Positions 49,066 through 57,849 of a stretch of 64,000 nt of DNA are shown here, piece after piece. The position numbers were made by a program, and so were the translations under genes. Below the pieces are notes generated by a model. It was not told the DNA's origin, made no database searches, and saw only the letters and a program-made list of their open reading frames with translations. Source of the DNA: an uncultured Verrucomicrobiales bacterium (GTDB lineage Bacteria; Verrucomicrobiota; Verrucomicrobiia; Verrucomicrobiales; DEV007); assembly GCA_943789025.1 (NCBI GenBank), contig CALSSN010000010.1, forward strand, positions 1 to 64,000, written 5' to 3'. Numbering within the stretch: the first letter of the stretch is position 1; each line of letters begins with the position of its first letter.

Positions 49066-50538
49066 ATGCCCCGATTCTGCTCCGCTTTTTTGCTGGCGGC
49101 GCATTTCCTTGCCCTTCCGCTCGGCCTTTCCGCCGAGGAGAATCCGTCCAGTAGTCCTCCTGAACGCCGTCTGCTTGGTCGCTCAGGCGAGGAAAACCTC
49201 GAAGGAAAAGTCGTCCTCATCCACGTCGGTCAGGAAGACCTGATCAATAAACAGGCCTTTCGCTTCTGGAAACGCACCCTCAAGCGAGCCAACGAAGATG
49301 GTGCGCGTGCGGTCATCCTTGAACTCGACACCCCCGGCGGTCTCGCTTTCGACACTCGTGACTTCATCACCGATGAATTGGCCAAGCTCAAACTGCCGGT
49401 CATCGCATGGGTCGAACGCGAGGCTCTCAGTGCCGGGGCCTTGATCGCGTTCGCTACCGACCGGATTTACATGGCGCCAGAAACCACCATCGGTTCGGCA
49501 GCCATTGTCAACAGCATGGGCCCGGCGATCGAAGAGCATATGCGCGCCAAACTGGAAAGTGCTTTTGCGGCGTCCATGCGGGCGATCGCAGCAAAGAAGG
49601 GGCACCGCTTTGATGTTCTGCGGGCTATGATGATGATCGACGAGGAAGAAGATCGGAGCTTCGGCAGCGTCACCGTGCACAAGGGCGACCTGCTCAACCT
49701 CACTGCCAATGAGGCGATGCAGGAAATCGACGGCAAGCCACTTCTCGCTGCCGGCATTGCGGAAAGTCTGGAGGAAGTTCTTGCGGCTGAAGGGCTGAGT
49801 GAATCACCTTTGATCCTCCCCGAACCGACCGGCTTTGAGAGATTCGCTTGGTGGATCGCCGCTCTCTCGCCGCTTCTCATTGCGGTCGGTATCGGCGGTG
49901 CGTGGCTTGAGATCAAGTCACCGGGATTCGGGATTTTCGGCTTTACCTCGCTGGCGGTTTTCAGTCTCTTTTTCTTTGGGAACAACCTGGCTGGTAATCT
50001 GGCTGGATACGAATTGATGGCGATCTTTTTACTGGGTATTCTTCTCATTCTGCTCGAAATTCTTCTTCTTCCAGGCTTCGTCGCGGGAATTGTCGGTATC
50101 TGTCTCGTCGTAGGTTCCCTCTGGTTCGCCATGGCCGACCGCCTCGACTTCGAACGGATGAGCGAAACCGGAGAATGGCTTGTCGACCTCGATCAACTAC
50201 TCATCAAGCCTGGTGCCATGCTCGCCCTCGGTCTGCTCGGGGCAGTCACACTGATGTATCTGCTTGGACGCTATCTCGACAAGATCCCTCTCCTCCGAGC
50301 TTTGGTTGCTGAAGAGAACCTGGCCGCTGGTTCGCCGGAAGAGGCTGACCACCCTGCCAGCCTGCTCGGCGCGACCGCCACCGCCCTCACGGATCTTCGA
50401 CCAACAGGAACCATCGTGCTCGCTGATAATTACAAGCATGACGCCATCTCTCACCACGGCCTGGTCAAACAAGGCACGCGGGTGCGCATTCTTGAAGAGG
50501 GCATGACCTACGTCGTCGAGCCGCTCGTTGATGTCTGA
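49066..50538 (+). CDS. NfeD-family membrane-bound serine protease (ClpP-like domain + NfeD)
   Basis: AVILELDTPGGLAFDTRDFITDELAKLKLPVIAWVEREALSAGALIAFATDRIYMAPETTIGSAAIV; multi-TM middle; OB-like C-terminus PTGTIVLADNYKHDAISHHGLVKQGTRVRIL. Confidence 0.92.
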   Translation: MPRFCSAFLLAAHFLALPLGLSAEENPSSSPPERRLLGRSGEENLEGKVVLIHVGQEDLINKQAFRFWKRTLKRANEDGARAVILELDTPGGLAFDTRDFITDELAKLKLPVIAWVEREALSAGALIAFATDRIYMAPETTIGSAAIVNSMGPAIEEHMRAKLESAFAASMRAIAAKKGHRFDVLRAMMMIDEEEDRSFGSVTVHKGDLLNLTANEAMQEIDGKPLLAAGIAESLEEVLAAEGLSESPLILPEPTGFERFAWWIAALSPLLIAVGIGGAWLEIKSPGFGIFGFTSLAVFSLFFFGNNLAGNLAGYELMAIFLLGILLILLEILLLPGFVAGIVGICLVVGSLWFAMADRLDFERMSETGEWLVDLDQLLIKPGAMLALGLLGAVTLMYLLGRYLDKIPLLRALVAEENLAAGSPEEADHPASLLGATATALTDLRPTGTIVLADNYKHDAISHHGLVKQGTRVRILEEGMTYVVEPLVDV

Positions 50539-50623
50539 TTCCTCCTCGTGGCCCGGTGGTTGCAAAGCGGGTCAGGCAAAGTTAAACATAAACGTTTGTT
50601 CTCCAAATAAAGACAATTTTCTT

Positions 50624-51961
50624 ATGAGTGCAGAGACCACATCCAAATCCAATATTCCGGTTGTCGCAGGCGCAGTCCTGCTTCCCTTCATCCTGGTCAC
50701 GAGTCTTTTCTCGCTCTGGGGCTTTGCCAATGACATCACCAACCCGATGGTGGCTGCCTTCAAGAATATCCTGTTGATAAGCAACTTTGAAAGCTCGCTC
50801 GTCCAGTTCGCATTCTACGGCGGCTACTGCTTCATGGCCATTCCTGCGGCGCTTTTCATCAAGAGATTTTCCTACAAATCTGGCATTCTGACCGGGCTCA
50901 CTCTCTACGCCTGCGGGTGTCTCCTCTTCATTCCATCCGGCCATGCGATGGCCTTCTGGGCCTTTCTCGGTTCCTATTTCATCATGACTTGCGGACTCTC
51001 GTTCCTCGAGACGAGCGCAAATCCCTACATCCTTTCCATGGGTGATGAAGCGACTGCGACCCGGCGGCTCAACTTCGCCCAGGCCTTCAACCCGCTCGGA
51101 TCTTTGACCGGCATGTTCGTGGCCAAGGAGTTTATTCTTGCCAAGCTCAATGCAGCCAGCGAGGAAGAGCGCCGGGCGCTGCAGGAAAGTGACCCAGCGG
51201 CCTTTGAAAAAATCCAACAAAGCGACCTCAGTATTATTACCGGGCCGTACACGGTTCTCGGTCTGGTTATACTCGGCGTCCTCGTGATTTTTGCTCTGGC
51301 CAAACTTCCCAAAGTCTCAGGCGAGGGTGACCGCAGCCTCAAAACCAGTGCTACGCTCGGACGTCTTTTCCGCAACAAGCGCTACCTTGAGGGGGTCGTC
51401 GCCCAGGCTTTTTATGTTGGGGCACAGATCATGTGCTGGACCTTCATCATTCAATACGGTGTCAACGAACTCAAGCTGAGCAAAGCAGATGCCCAAGGCT
51501 ACAACATTATTGCCATGGTCATCTTTGTCTCGTCGCGCTTCATCTGCACCTATCTTCTGAAGTACTTCAGCCCGGGCAAGCTGCTTTGCGGGCTGGCCAT
51601 TGGCGGGGCCCTGCTGACGCTGGGCACCATTTTCATAGAAGGCATGCTCGGTCTTTACTGCCTGATTGGCGTCTCGGCCTGCATGTCGCTGATGTTCCCG
51701 ACCATTTACGGGATTGCGCTCGACGGGCTCGGCGACGATGCCAAGCTCGGCTCCGCTGGACTGATCATGGCGATCGGTGGCGGTTGCCTGATGCCGCCCA
51801 TGCAAGGGTGGATCATGGACCAGAACATTGAAATACTCTCAAGCACGCGGATTTCGTTTTTCCTCCCCTTTATCTGCTTTGTCGTCATCGCCATTTATGG
51901 CCTGCGCACCTACCTGATTCATCATGAACATGGAGAGAACGCCTTAACCACTGGCCGCTGA
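50624..51961 (+). CDS. MFS sugar transporter, FucP-like
   Basis: LVTSLFSLWGFANDITNPMVAAFKNILLISNFESSLVQFAFYGGYCFMAIPAALFIKRFSYKSGILTGLTLYACGCLLFIPSG. Confidence 0.9.
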   Translation: MSAETTSKSNIPVVAGAVLLPFILVTSLFSLWGFANDITNPMVAAFKNILLISNFESSLVQFAFYGGYCFMAIPAALFIKRFSYKSGILTGLTLYACGCLLFIPSGHAMAFWAFLGSYFIMTCGLSFLETSANPYILSMGDEATATRRLNFAQAFNPLGSLTGMFVAKEFILAKLNAASEEERRALQESDPAAFEKIQQSDLSIITGPYTVLGLVILGVLVIFALAKLPKVSGEGDRSLKTSATLGRLFRNKRYLEGVVAQAFYVGAQIMCWTFIIQYGVNELKLSKADAQGYNIIAMVIFVSSRFICTYLLKYFSPGKLLCGLAIGGALLTLGTIFIEGMLGLYCLIGVSACMSLMFPTIYGIALDGLGDDAKLGSAGLIMAIGGGCLMPPMQGWIMDQNIEILSSTRISFFLPFICFVVIAIYGLRTYLIHHEHGENALTTGR

Positions 51962-52132
51962 AGAGAAGGAATCCTGCTGATGAAAGGCTCGATGTAATAG
52001 CTGGCGAAAACCCGACTTCCACAACTTCGAAGCAATTGGTGCGAAGGCTCTGAATCGCCAGGTGCCTTGGAGAAAAAGGCCTCAGGTGCTCCCTCCTTGC
52101 GTATCCTCCGGCCCTGTGCGAGCGCATCTACC

Positions 52133-53713
52133 ATGCCCGTTCATGATGTCCTCATTGTTGGCGCCGGCCACAATGGTCTCGTCTGTGCCTGCTATCTTGC
52201 TCAGGCAGGAAAACGCGTCCTCGTTCTGGAACGGCGTGATGTCGTTGGCGGTGCTGTCTGCACCGAGGAAATAATCCCCGGCTTTCGCTTTGATGTCGGC
52301 TCGTCGGCGCACATCATGATCAAGTCGACTCCGATCATCGGAGAACTCGGGCTTGAGGAACAAGGGCTCGATTACATCGAGATGGACCCGTGGGCGTTCT
52401 ATCCACTCCCAGACGGTGGAGGCGGCATCTGCTTTTACCGGGATGTGGAAAAGACCGTCGAGAGCATCCGGAAGGTCTCGCCGAGAGACGCGGAAGCCTA
52501 TCGCCGCTACGTGGAGCACTGGACGGAGATCAACGAGGGGGTCTGGGAAGTCTTTCTGAAGCCTCCTACTCCAGGCAAGCTGATCGGGACCATTTTCAAA
52601 CGGAATCTCCTGCGCCCGAAATCGCGCAAAATCTGGTCTTCGATGGACACCGTGCGCCAACTCATGATGCCCTACGGCCGGCTTATCGACGAGACTTTTG
52701 AGAGTGCCGAGCTGCGTTCCGCGATGGCCTGGCTGGCAGCCCAAAGCGGCCCTCCGCCGAGTGAGCTCGCCTCGGGAGATCTGTTTGGTTGGAATGCCAT
52801 GATCCACAAGATTGGTGCCTGGCGCGCCCGGGGAGGTTCCGGGTCATTGACCGTGGCTTTGAAAAAGAAGCTCGAAGCGCTCGGTGGAGAGGTTCTCACC
52901 GGAGCTAAGGTCACCCGTATCGGGAAACAGGGAGGTATTTTCGAAGTCGAGACTGAATCATCAGGCACACAGCAGGCGAAAACTGTGGTCGCTGCCTGCC
53001 ACGTCCACGAGACCTTTCTCGACCTCCTCGATGACGACCTCTGTCCCGAAGGGCTCAAGAAACGGGTCAGTAACGTCAATGTCGGAAACGGCTTCGGCAT
53101 GGTCGTCCGCCACGCAGTCGAGGAGCTCCCGCAGTATCCCGGGGTCCCTGTGGATCCTGCAACCGGCGCGGGCGACTGTCACCACGGACTCCAACTCCTT
53201 TGCCCGTCGACCGGCTATCTTGAGAAAGCCTACCTCGACTTCGCTGCCGGAAAACCATCGGAAAATCCGGTCGTCCTCGCCATGACCTTCAGTTCGATCG
53301 ATCCCTCCCTCGCACCCGCGGGGAAGCACACGCTTTTCAGTTGGACCCAGTATCAACCCTATGAGCTCGCTGACGGCGGTGCCGCTCGGTGGGATGAGAT
53401 CGCTGAAGAGTATGCCGACCGCATCTACGACGTCGTCTGCCGGTATGCGCCCAACATGCGAGGCAAGGAGATCGGCCGCTACATCCAGACCCCGCTGGAG
53501 ATCGAACGTAAGCTGGCTCTACGTCGTGGCAATGTCATGCATGTGGATATGAGCATCGACCAGATGTTTGCCTTCCGTCCGCTTCCTGAGCTCTCTACCT
53601 ACCGCACTCCGATCGATGGACTGTATCTTACCGGTGCCTCGACCCATCCCGGCGGGGGTGTTTTCGGCGCCAGCGGACGGAACACCGCCATGGTGGTAAA
53701 AAAAGACCTTTAG
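52133..53713 (+). CDS. Phytoene desaturase-like FAD-dependent oxidoreductase
   Basis: HDVLIVGAGHNGLVCACYLAQAGKRVLVLERRDVVGGAVCTEEIIPGFRFDVGS; C-terminal LYLTGASTHPGGGVFGASGRNTAMVV. Confidence 0.9.
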   Translation: MPVHDVLIVGAGHNGLVCACYLAQAGKRVLVLERRDVVGGAVCTEEIIPGFRFDVGSSAHIMIKSTPIIGELGLEEQGLDYIEMDPWAFYPLPDGGGGICFYRDVEKTVESIRKVSPRDAEAYRRYVEHWTEINEGVWEVFLKPPTPGKLIGTIFKRNLLRPKSRKIWSSMDTVRQLMMPYGRLIDETFESAELRSAMAWLAAQSGPPPSELASGDLFGWNAMIHKIGAWRARGGSGSLTVALKKKLEALGGEVLTGAKVTRIGKQGGIFEVETESSGTQQAKTVVAACHVHETFLDLLDDDLCPEGLKKRVSNVNVGNGFGMVVRHAVEELPQYPGVPVDPATGAGDCHHGLQLLCPSTGYLEKAYLDFAAGKPSENPVVLAMTFSSIDPSLAPAGKHTLFSWTQYQPYELADGGAARWDEIAEEYADRIYDVVCRYAPNMRGKEIGRYIQTPLEIERKLALRRGNVMHVDMSIDQMFAFRPLPELSTYRTPIDGLYLTGASTHPGGGVFGASGRNTAMVVKKDL

Positions 53714-53727
53714 GGTCTTGTCTTTAT
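53703..53727 (+). terminator. Possible terminator between convergent crtI-like and FIST genes
   Basis: AAGACC-TTTAG-GGTCTT stem followed by GTCTTT; short stem. Confidence 0.4.
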
Positions 53728-54953
53728 TGCCCCTGATGGTCTTTTTTTTCGACAAAAAAAGCCATCGAGGCGGTGAATGCATGGAGGAAGGTTTCACCCC
53801 CGACCGGAGCAATTTCGCCATTGCAAAAAAACCCGGCGAGGGGTTTTTTGCCGAGATATTCCGTAACCGTTCCGGCATCGTGCCCTGCCTCCTCAAAAAG
53901 CTGTTTACCCCGTCCCGTGCAGGTAAAGAGTAATCCCCCCAGCACCCGCTTCCCATCGGCTGCCACTCCCCGGCAGACCTCTTGCATCTCCTCACTCGCC
54001 GACTGCTTGTCTCGCAGCTGAAACTGCAGGGTCTGGCCGATCTCAGGTTCCGCAGCGATCGCGATCGATCCGCTCTGCGGGTCGCCTCCAAGGATACTAC
54101 TGATGAGAAAATCTCCTTTCTGGTGTTCTTCTTTGTATTCGGTCATGGCGATCCCGACCAGGATATTGCCATTGGCAGCCTCCCGCTCCTCGTCAGTGAG
54201 CTCCGCATAAGTCTTTTCCAACAGGTCGCAGACATTCTGGTTTGCCAGCGACTCAATCACATTTCCATCCACTCCGGTGATGGTTCGCGGTTCGCCGATC
54301 GGGCGACACCCTTGACTCACCGCGCCGAGAATGCCTACCCGTCCGCGCAAGCGAATGAGCAGCGTCGCTTCATCCTCCAGAATCCCCGATTCGGTGAAAA
54401 GAAAGATTTCCTCCAAGCTTCTTCCACCGCTGGCAACCCCACCGTAGACTGGTATTCCTGAAAACCTCTCCCGCCACTCACTGAGCAGGTCCTCAGTCGG
54501 CTGGAAGGGATGCACCAGAGCGATGTAACTGTCTCCCGGAAGCGCTTGGCTGTCTCCTGCTAGGCCCACTTCCGTGCCGCCGAACCTCAGAAAAAGCAGA
54601 CTGCAGCCCTCTGAATCCTCAAGCTCACGGGAGTCACTGATCATGCCGTCTGCCGAACATCCAAAGACCTTCGGGCAGCGCGCGTGAATCTGCAGAATTT
54701 CGCAGAATTCTCGGACGGATTCCCGCCATCCTTTCGACACAAATGCGATGACGGCATCAAATCCACCGTTCGCATCATCCCGAGCAGAACGCGAGGCTGC
54801 CTCGACACCGGCTTCGGTGAAAGCCCCTTTGATGAGTCTCGAGACGATCGCGTGTTTAGACATGGAATCTACGTGATGGGAAAATAGAGAAATAGGTTTG
54901 AGTAAAGAAGTCGGTACCAGGGACAGGAATCGAACCTGCACGGGTTGCCCCAC
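53724..54953 (-). CDS. FIST N/C domain sensory protein; start probably 54863
   Basis: GGFDAVIAFVSKGWRESVREFCEILQIHARCPKVFGCSADGMISDSRELED; GRVGILGAVSQGCRPIGEPRTITGVDGNVIESL; C-terminal GGLLFTCTGRGKQLF...PLAGFFCNGEIAPVGGETFLHAFTAS. Confidence 0.93.
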   Translation of the reverse strand: MGQPVQVRFLSLVPTSLLKPISLFSHHVDSMSKHAIVSRLIKGAFTEAGVEAASRSARDDANGGFDAVIAFVSKGWRESVREFCEILQIHARCPKVFGCSADGMISDSRELEDSEGCSLLFLRFGGTEVGLAGDSQALPGDSYIALVHPFQPTEDLLSEWRERFSGIPVYGGVASGGRSLEEIFLFTESGILEDEATLLIRLRGRVGILGAVSQGCRPIGEPRTITGVDGNVIESLANQNVCDLLEKTYAELTDEEREAANGNILVGIAMTEYKEEHQKGDFLISSILGGDPQSGSIAIAAEPEIGQTLQFQLRDKQSASEEMQEVCRGVAADGKRVLGGLLFTCTGRGKQLFEEAGHDAGTVTEYLGKKPLAGFFCNGEIAPVGGETFLHAFTASMAFFVEKKDHQGQ

Positions 54954-54996
54954 TTGATCCTAAATCAAGCGCGTCTACCAATTTCGCCACCCTGGC
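54915..54996 (-). tRNA. tRNA-Leu (anticodon TAG)
   Basis: Reverse complement GCCAGGGTGGCGAAATTGGTAGACGCGCTTGATTTAGGATCAAGTGGGGCAACCCGTGCAGGTTCGAATCCTGTCCCTGGTA; anticodon stem CTTGA/TCAAG with loop TTTAGGA; long variable arm; no encoded CCA. Confidence 0.93.
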
Positions 54997-55059
54997 ATCT
55001 GCCGAGGATGCTACCCCTCTTCGCGTTAGGATCAAGTCCCAGAGAACTTTTGCAGCTCG

Positions 55060-55950
55060 CTATTTGATGAGAAGCTCGGCAACTTTCTCTGCCAGGGCCT
55101 CTCCGTGCAGGCTTGTCGCCGCAACCCTGCCATCCTTATCGATGAGAAAGGTTGCCGGGATGCTTGAGATTCCGAAACTACGGGCCAGTTCACCCTCCCA
55201 TCCAGTCCCGTCACAGGCCTGCACCCAGGTCATTCCGCGTTCTCTGCAGAAGTCTTTCATCGCCTCGATGTCTTCATCCAGCGACACCCCGACGACCTCA
55301 AATCCCTGGGCGTGGTATTTTTTGTGAGTCGAGATCACGTGTGGGAGCTCAGCCAGACACGGGCCACACCAGGTCGCCCAGAAATCCACCAGCACCACCT
55401 TACCAAGATAATTTTCAAGATCGAAGGCCTCTCCCTCGACATCCGTGAAGGCCAGCTTCATGGCATCTCCAAGCTGCGGAACGGCCAACTCCCTGCGCAA
55501 GGATTCAAAGAACACGGCGACTCGCTCTGCCTCCGCATGCCCTGCGATGTCATCGGTCACCTGGTCGAGAAGCGCCTCGGCCAGACCTTTGTTCCCGTCA
55601 TCCAGGTGAAGTTTGAAGAGGGGTTCTACCACCCGGCCGATGAGTTGTCGCAGGTCAGCGTCTGCACCCTTGGGAAGTAAATCATAGCGACGGCTCAGAA
55701 CCGTTACGTGCTTTGCGTTTTCTTCCAGAAATTGGTAAGATGCGGCGAGAAACTCCAGTGCTTCCAGTCGCGCCTCATCGGCAAGCTCCCCCGTAAGAAA
55801 GGTCTCGAGTGCGGCAGCCTTTTGCAGCTCGAAGTCGTCGACAATCTCTTTTGGCGTTTCGGCAGAGAGCCAGCAAGCGGGCGCCATAGACAGCCCAGCA
55901 AGGAGGATTAGGTAAAATTTCTTAGCCATTGTCTTCCAGAGGTAGACCAT
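55060..55950 (-). CDS. TlpA/ResA-like thiol:disulfide interchange protein; start probably 55929
   Basis: Signal peptide; VVLVDFWATWCGPCLAELPHVISTHKKYHAQGFEVVGVSLDED...GISSIPATFLIDKDGRVAATSLHGEALAEKV. Confidence 0.92.
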   Translation of the reverse strand: MVYLWKTMAKKFYLILLAGLSMAPACWLSAETPKEIVDDFELQKAAALETFLTGELADEARLEALEFLAASYQFLEENAKHVTVLSRRYDLLPKGADADLRQLIGRVVEPLFKLHLDDGNKGLAEALLDQVTDDIAGHAEAERVAVFFESLRRELAVPQLGDAMKLAFTDVEGEAFDLENYLGKVVLVDFWATWCGPCLAELPHVISTHKKYHAQGFEVVGVSLDEDIEAMKDFCRERGMTWVQACDGTGWEGELARSFGISSIPATFLIDKDGRVAATSLHGEALAEKVAELLIK

Positions 55951-56054
55951 TCTTCACGAGATACCGTTCGGAATTAAATCATCCGCATTGTTTCCATCTT
56001 TGCGGGCCTGCAATGTCTGGGATTCAAGAATTACTGGCGCTCAGATCTCCTTGG

Positions 56055-57065
56055 TCACCCGGTGCGCTTCCGGGTAAGCCAACCTGCGGCATACGCGACC
56101 CACCACGGGACATTGACGAGAAAGATAAGCACGGTCATCTCGAAAACTTTGAAGTTCAGTCCCATGACGACGTCGATCCCGATGTGCATGGCAATCAGAG
56201 ACAGTCCGACCCAGCACCCCCATGCCCTCCCGAGAAGGGCACAGAGCGCACCCAGCTCAAGGAGCAATCCGGGTGAAAAAAGCAGCCGCGCCAGCATGGG
56301 GTGCTCCAGAAGAGCTGCGACGTATGCGACCTCTCCGCCACCTTCTTTAAGCTGGCTGTAAAAATTCTGACGGTCTGTCTTGATCAAGTCTTTGGCGAGG
56401 TAGGGGGTGTTCCAGAGCCACATTCCACCAGAGTTCAAAAGTTTGGTGATCCCCGCGGTCACATAACAGGCAACGATCACTACCTGACTGTAATAAAGTG
56501 CCCACCGTTCGACTCTCAGGTGCGTCACCAACCATCCGGGGAGGCAGCAGCAGCGGGTATCTCCAGTCCCCCGGAACGGCAGCGCTTGCAGGAAGCACCA
56601 GACTGTCACCACTGCCTGCGCCAACAGGACGAGTGACACCATCTGGTAGCTGTGACTGATCCCTCCCTGGGAGTTTGCCAGGGTCTTGGTAGCGATACTG
56701 AACCATGCCAGATAGGGGAGAGTTAAAACCGGAAGAAAACCGATCACGTAGAGTGCCAATGCCGCGATGCCAATCCCAGAGAAGGTGCCGTAGAGCTTGG
56801 GATCAGCGAAGAACGTGAAATCGAAGCCCCACTCAGCCAATCCATTCGGCCGAGGCTGGGAGGCAAACCTCTCTTTCAGGGGCGGGAAGGTCTCGAAAAA
56901 AATAACAAGCGCAAAAAAAAGCCGCATCAAAGCTGCCTCCCACCAGCGTAGGTCCCAGGGCACCGCCTTAGAGCACAGCCACTTCCAGCCACTGGCCATC
57001 ATTTTCATATATCCGGCAGGAACTGCTCTCCTGTCCCCTCGCTCATGCGCTGTCCCCTTGATCAT
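56055..57065 (-). CDS. HTTM-like multi-TM membrane protein
   Basis: About eight TM segments; LANSQGGISHSYQMVSLVLLAQAV; VVIVACYVTAGITKLLNSGGMWL. Confidence 0.6.
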   Translation of the reverse strand: MIKGTAHERGDRRAVPAGYMKMMASGWKWLCSKAVPWDLRWWEAALMRLFFALVIFFETFPPLKERFASQPRPNGLAEWGFDFTFFADPKLYGTFSGIGIAALALYVIGFLPVLTLPYLAWFSIATKTLANSQGGISHSYQMVSLVLLAQAVVTVWCFLQALPFRGTGDTRCCCLPGWLVTHLRVERWALYYSQVVIVACYVTAGITKLLNSGGMWLWNTPYLAKDLIKTDRQNFYSQLKEGGGEVAYVAALLEHPMLARLLFSPGLLLELGALCALLGRAWGCWVGLSLIAMHIGIDVVMGLNFKVFEMTVLIFLVNVPWWVAYAAGWLTRKRTG

Positions 57066-57583
57066 GGTTGCTTTCTTTTTTCCTCGAAGAGAACCGTTTT
57101 CTTCTCATGAATGCCCTCGCCCAGGACAAGATCCACCTCTCCGAGCACCAAAGCCAACCTTTCAGGCATCTCTGCAGATGTCCCCATGTGTTGTTCCCGC
57201 CCACGTAGGAAAGCGAGGGTTTCAGAGGCGACTTTGCTGATCTCGGTAGTCGTCAGGTCACGGAAGGATTTTCCCGATTCACGCGCCCTTTCTCGCAAAT
57301 TAGTCTGGAAAATCTTCTTCGCCTTTGCCGCTCGGACGCCGACAAGATACTGCATGGCGATCGGACGGGGTAAGCCCTCTTCGTCCAGGGAATCTGCATC
57401 TCCGAGAAAGATATATTCCGTCGTCCCGGGGTCCGGGTCAGAGTACATGGGAAAATCCGAAAAGGGATAAAATTCTCCCACCACGAGCATAAAAACCACC
57501 AGGCAAGGCAAAGCGAGCAGCGGTTGCTTGCAAGCTCTTCGGGCTTGATCGAACATGGTGAGAACCTGCAAGCAGACTCCCAC
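57062..57583 (-). CDS. Small membrane-anchored protein, partner of the HTTM-like gene; start probably 57556
   Basis: TM helix LLALPCLVVFMLVVGEFYPFSDFPMYSDPDPGTTEYIFLGD; overlaps the downstream gene by 4 bp. Confidence 0.6.
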   Translation of the reverse strand: MGVCLQVLTMFDQARRACKQPLLALPCLVVFMLVVGEFYPFSDFPMYSDPDPGTTEYIFLGDADSLDEEGLPRPIAMQYLVGVRAAKAKKIFQTNLRERARESGKSFRDLTTTEISKVASETLAFLRGREQHMGTSAEMPERLALVLGEVDLVLGEGIHEKKTVLFEEKRKQP

Positions 57584-57751
57584 TCTGTCATCCTCTCATG
57601 TTGCGGTTCTCCGCGATCTTTTCTGCCTCTGACTGGGGGAGTGTTGCTGCCTGTGGGAACCTGTGGCCAGAATCCTGAAACCACCGCAGGTGGGCAGTGA
57701 TTTTTCGAGGTAACTGCTCCGATTTTTGACTTTTCCATAAAACGTATCAAC

Positions 57752-57763
57752 ATATCAAGATAT
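57752..57763. promoter_or_regulatory. Candidate operator upstream of metH
   Basis: ATATC-AA-GATAT inverted repeat within TATCAACATATCAAGATATATG, about 90 bp before the ATG. Confidence 0.4.
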
Positions 57764-57849
57764 ATGAATTTGTTCTTTGAATCCTGATCAATCTGGCAGC
57801 ATAGTGAGAATGGACGCATGTTCCGTGCACCTTCTTTTCTCCAACTGCC

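Noticed and set aside
57620-57710. Possible cobalamin riboswitch before metH (GGGAACCTGTGG...AGAATCC...GGGCAGTGA).
   Set aside because: Some words resemble the B12-box region, but the expected stem pairings and a GCCAGGAGACC-type core are absent, and it lies too close to the opposite-strand gene.
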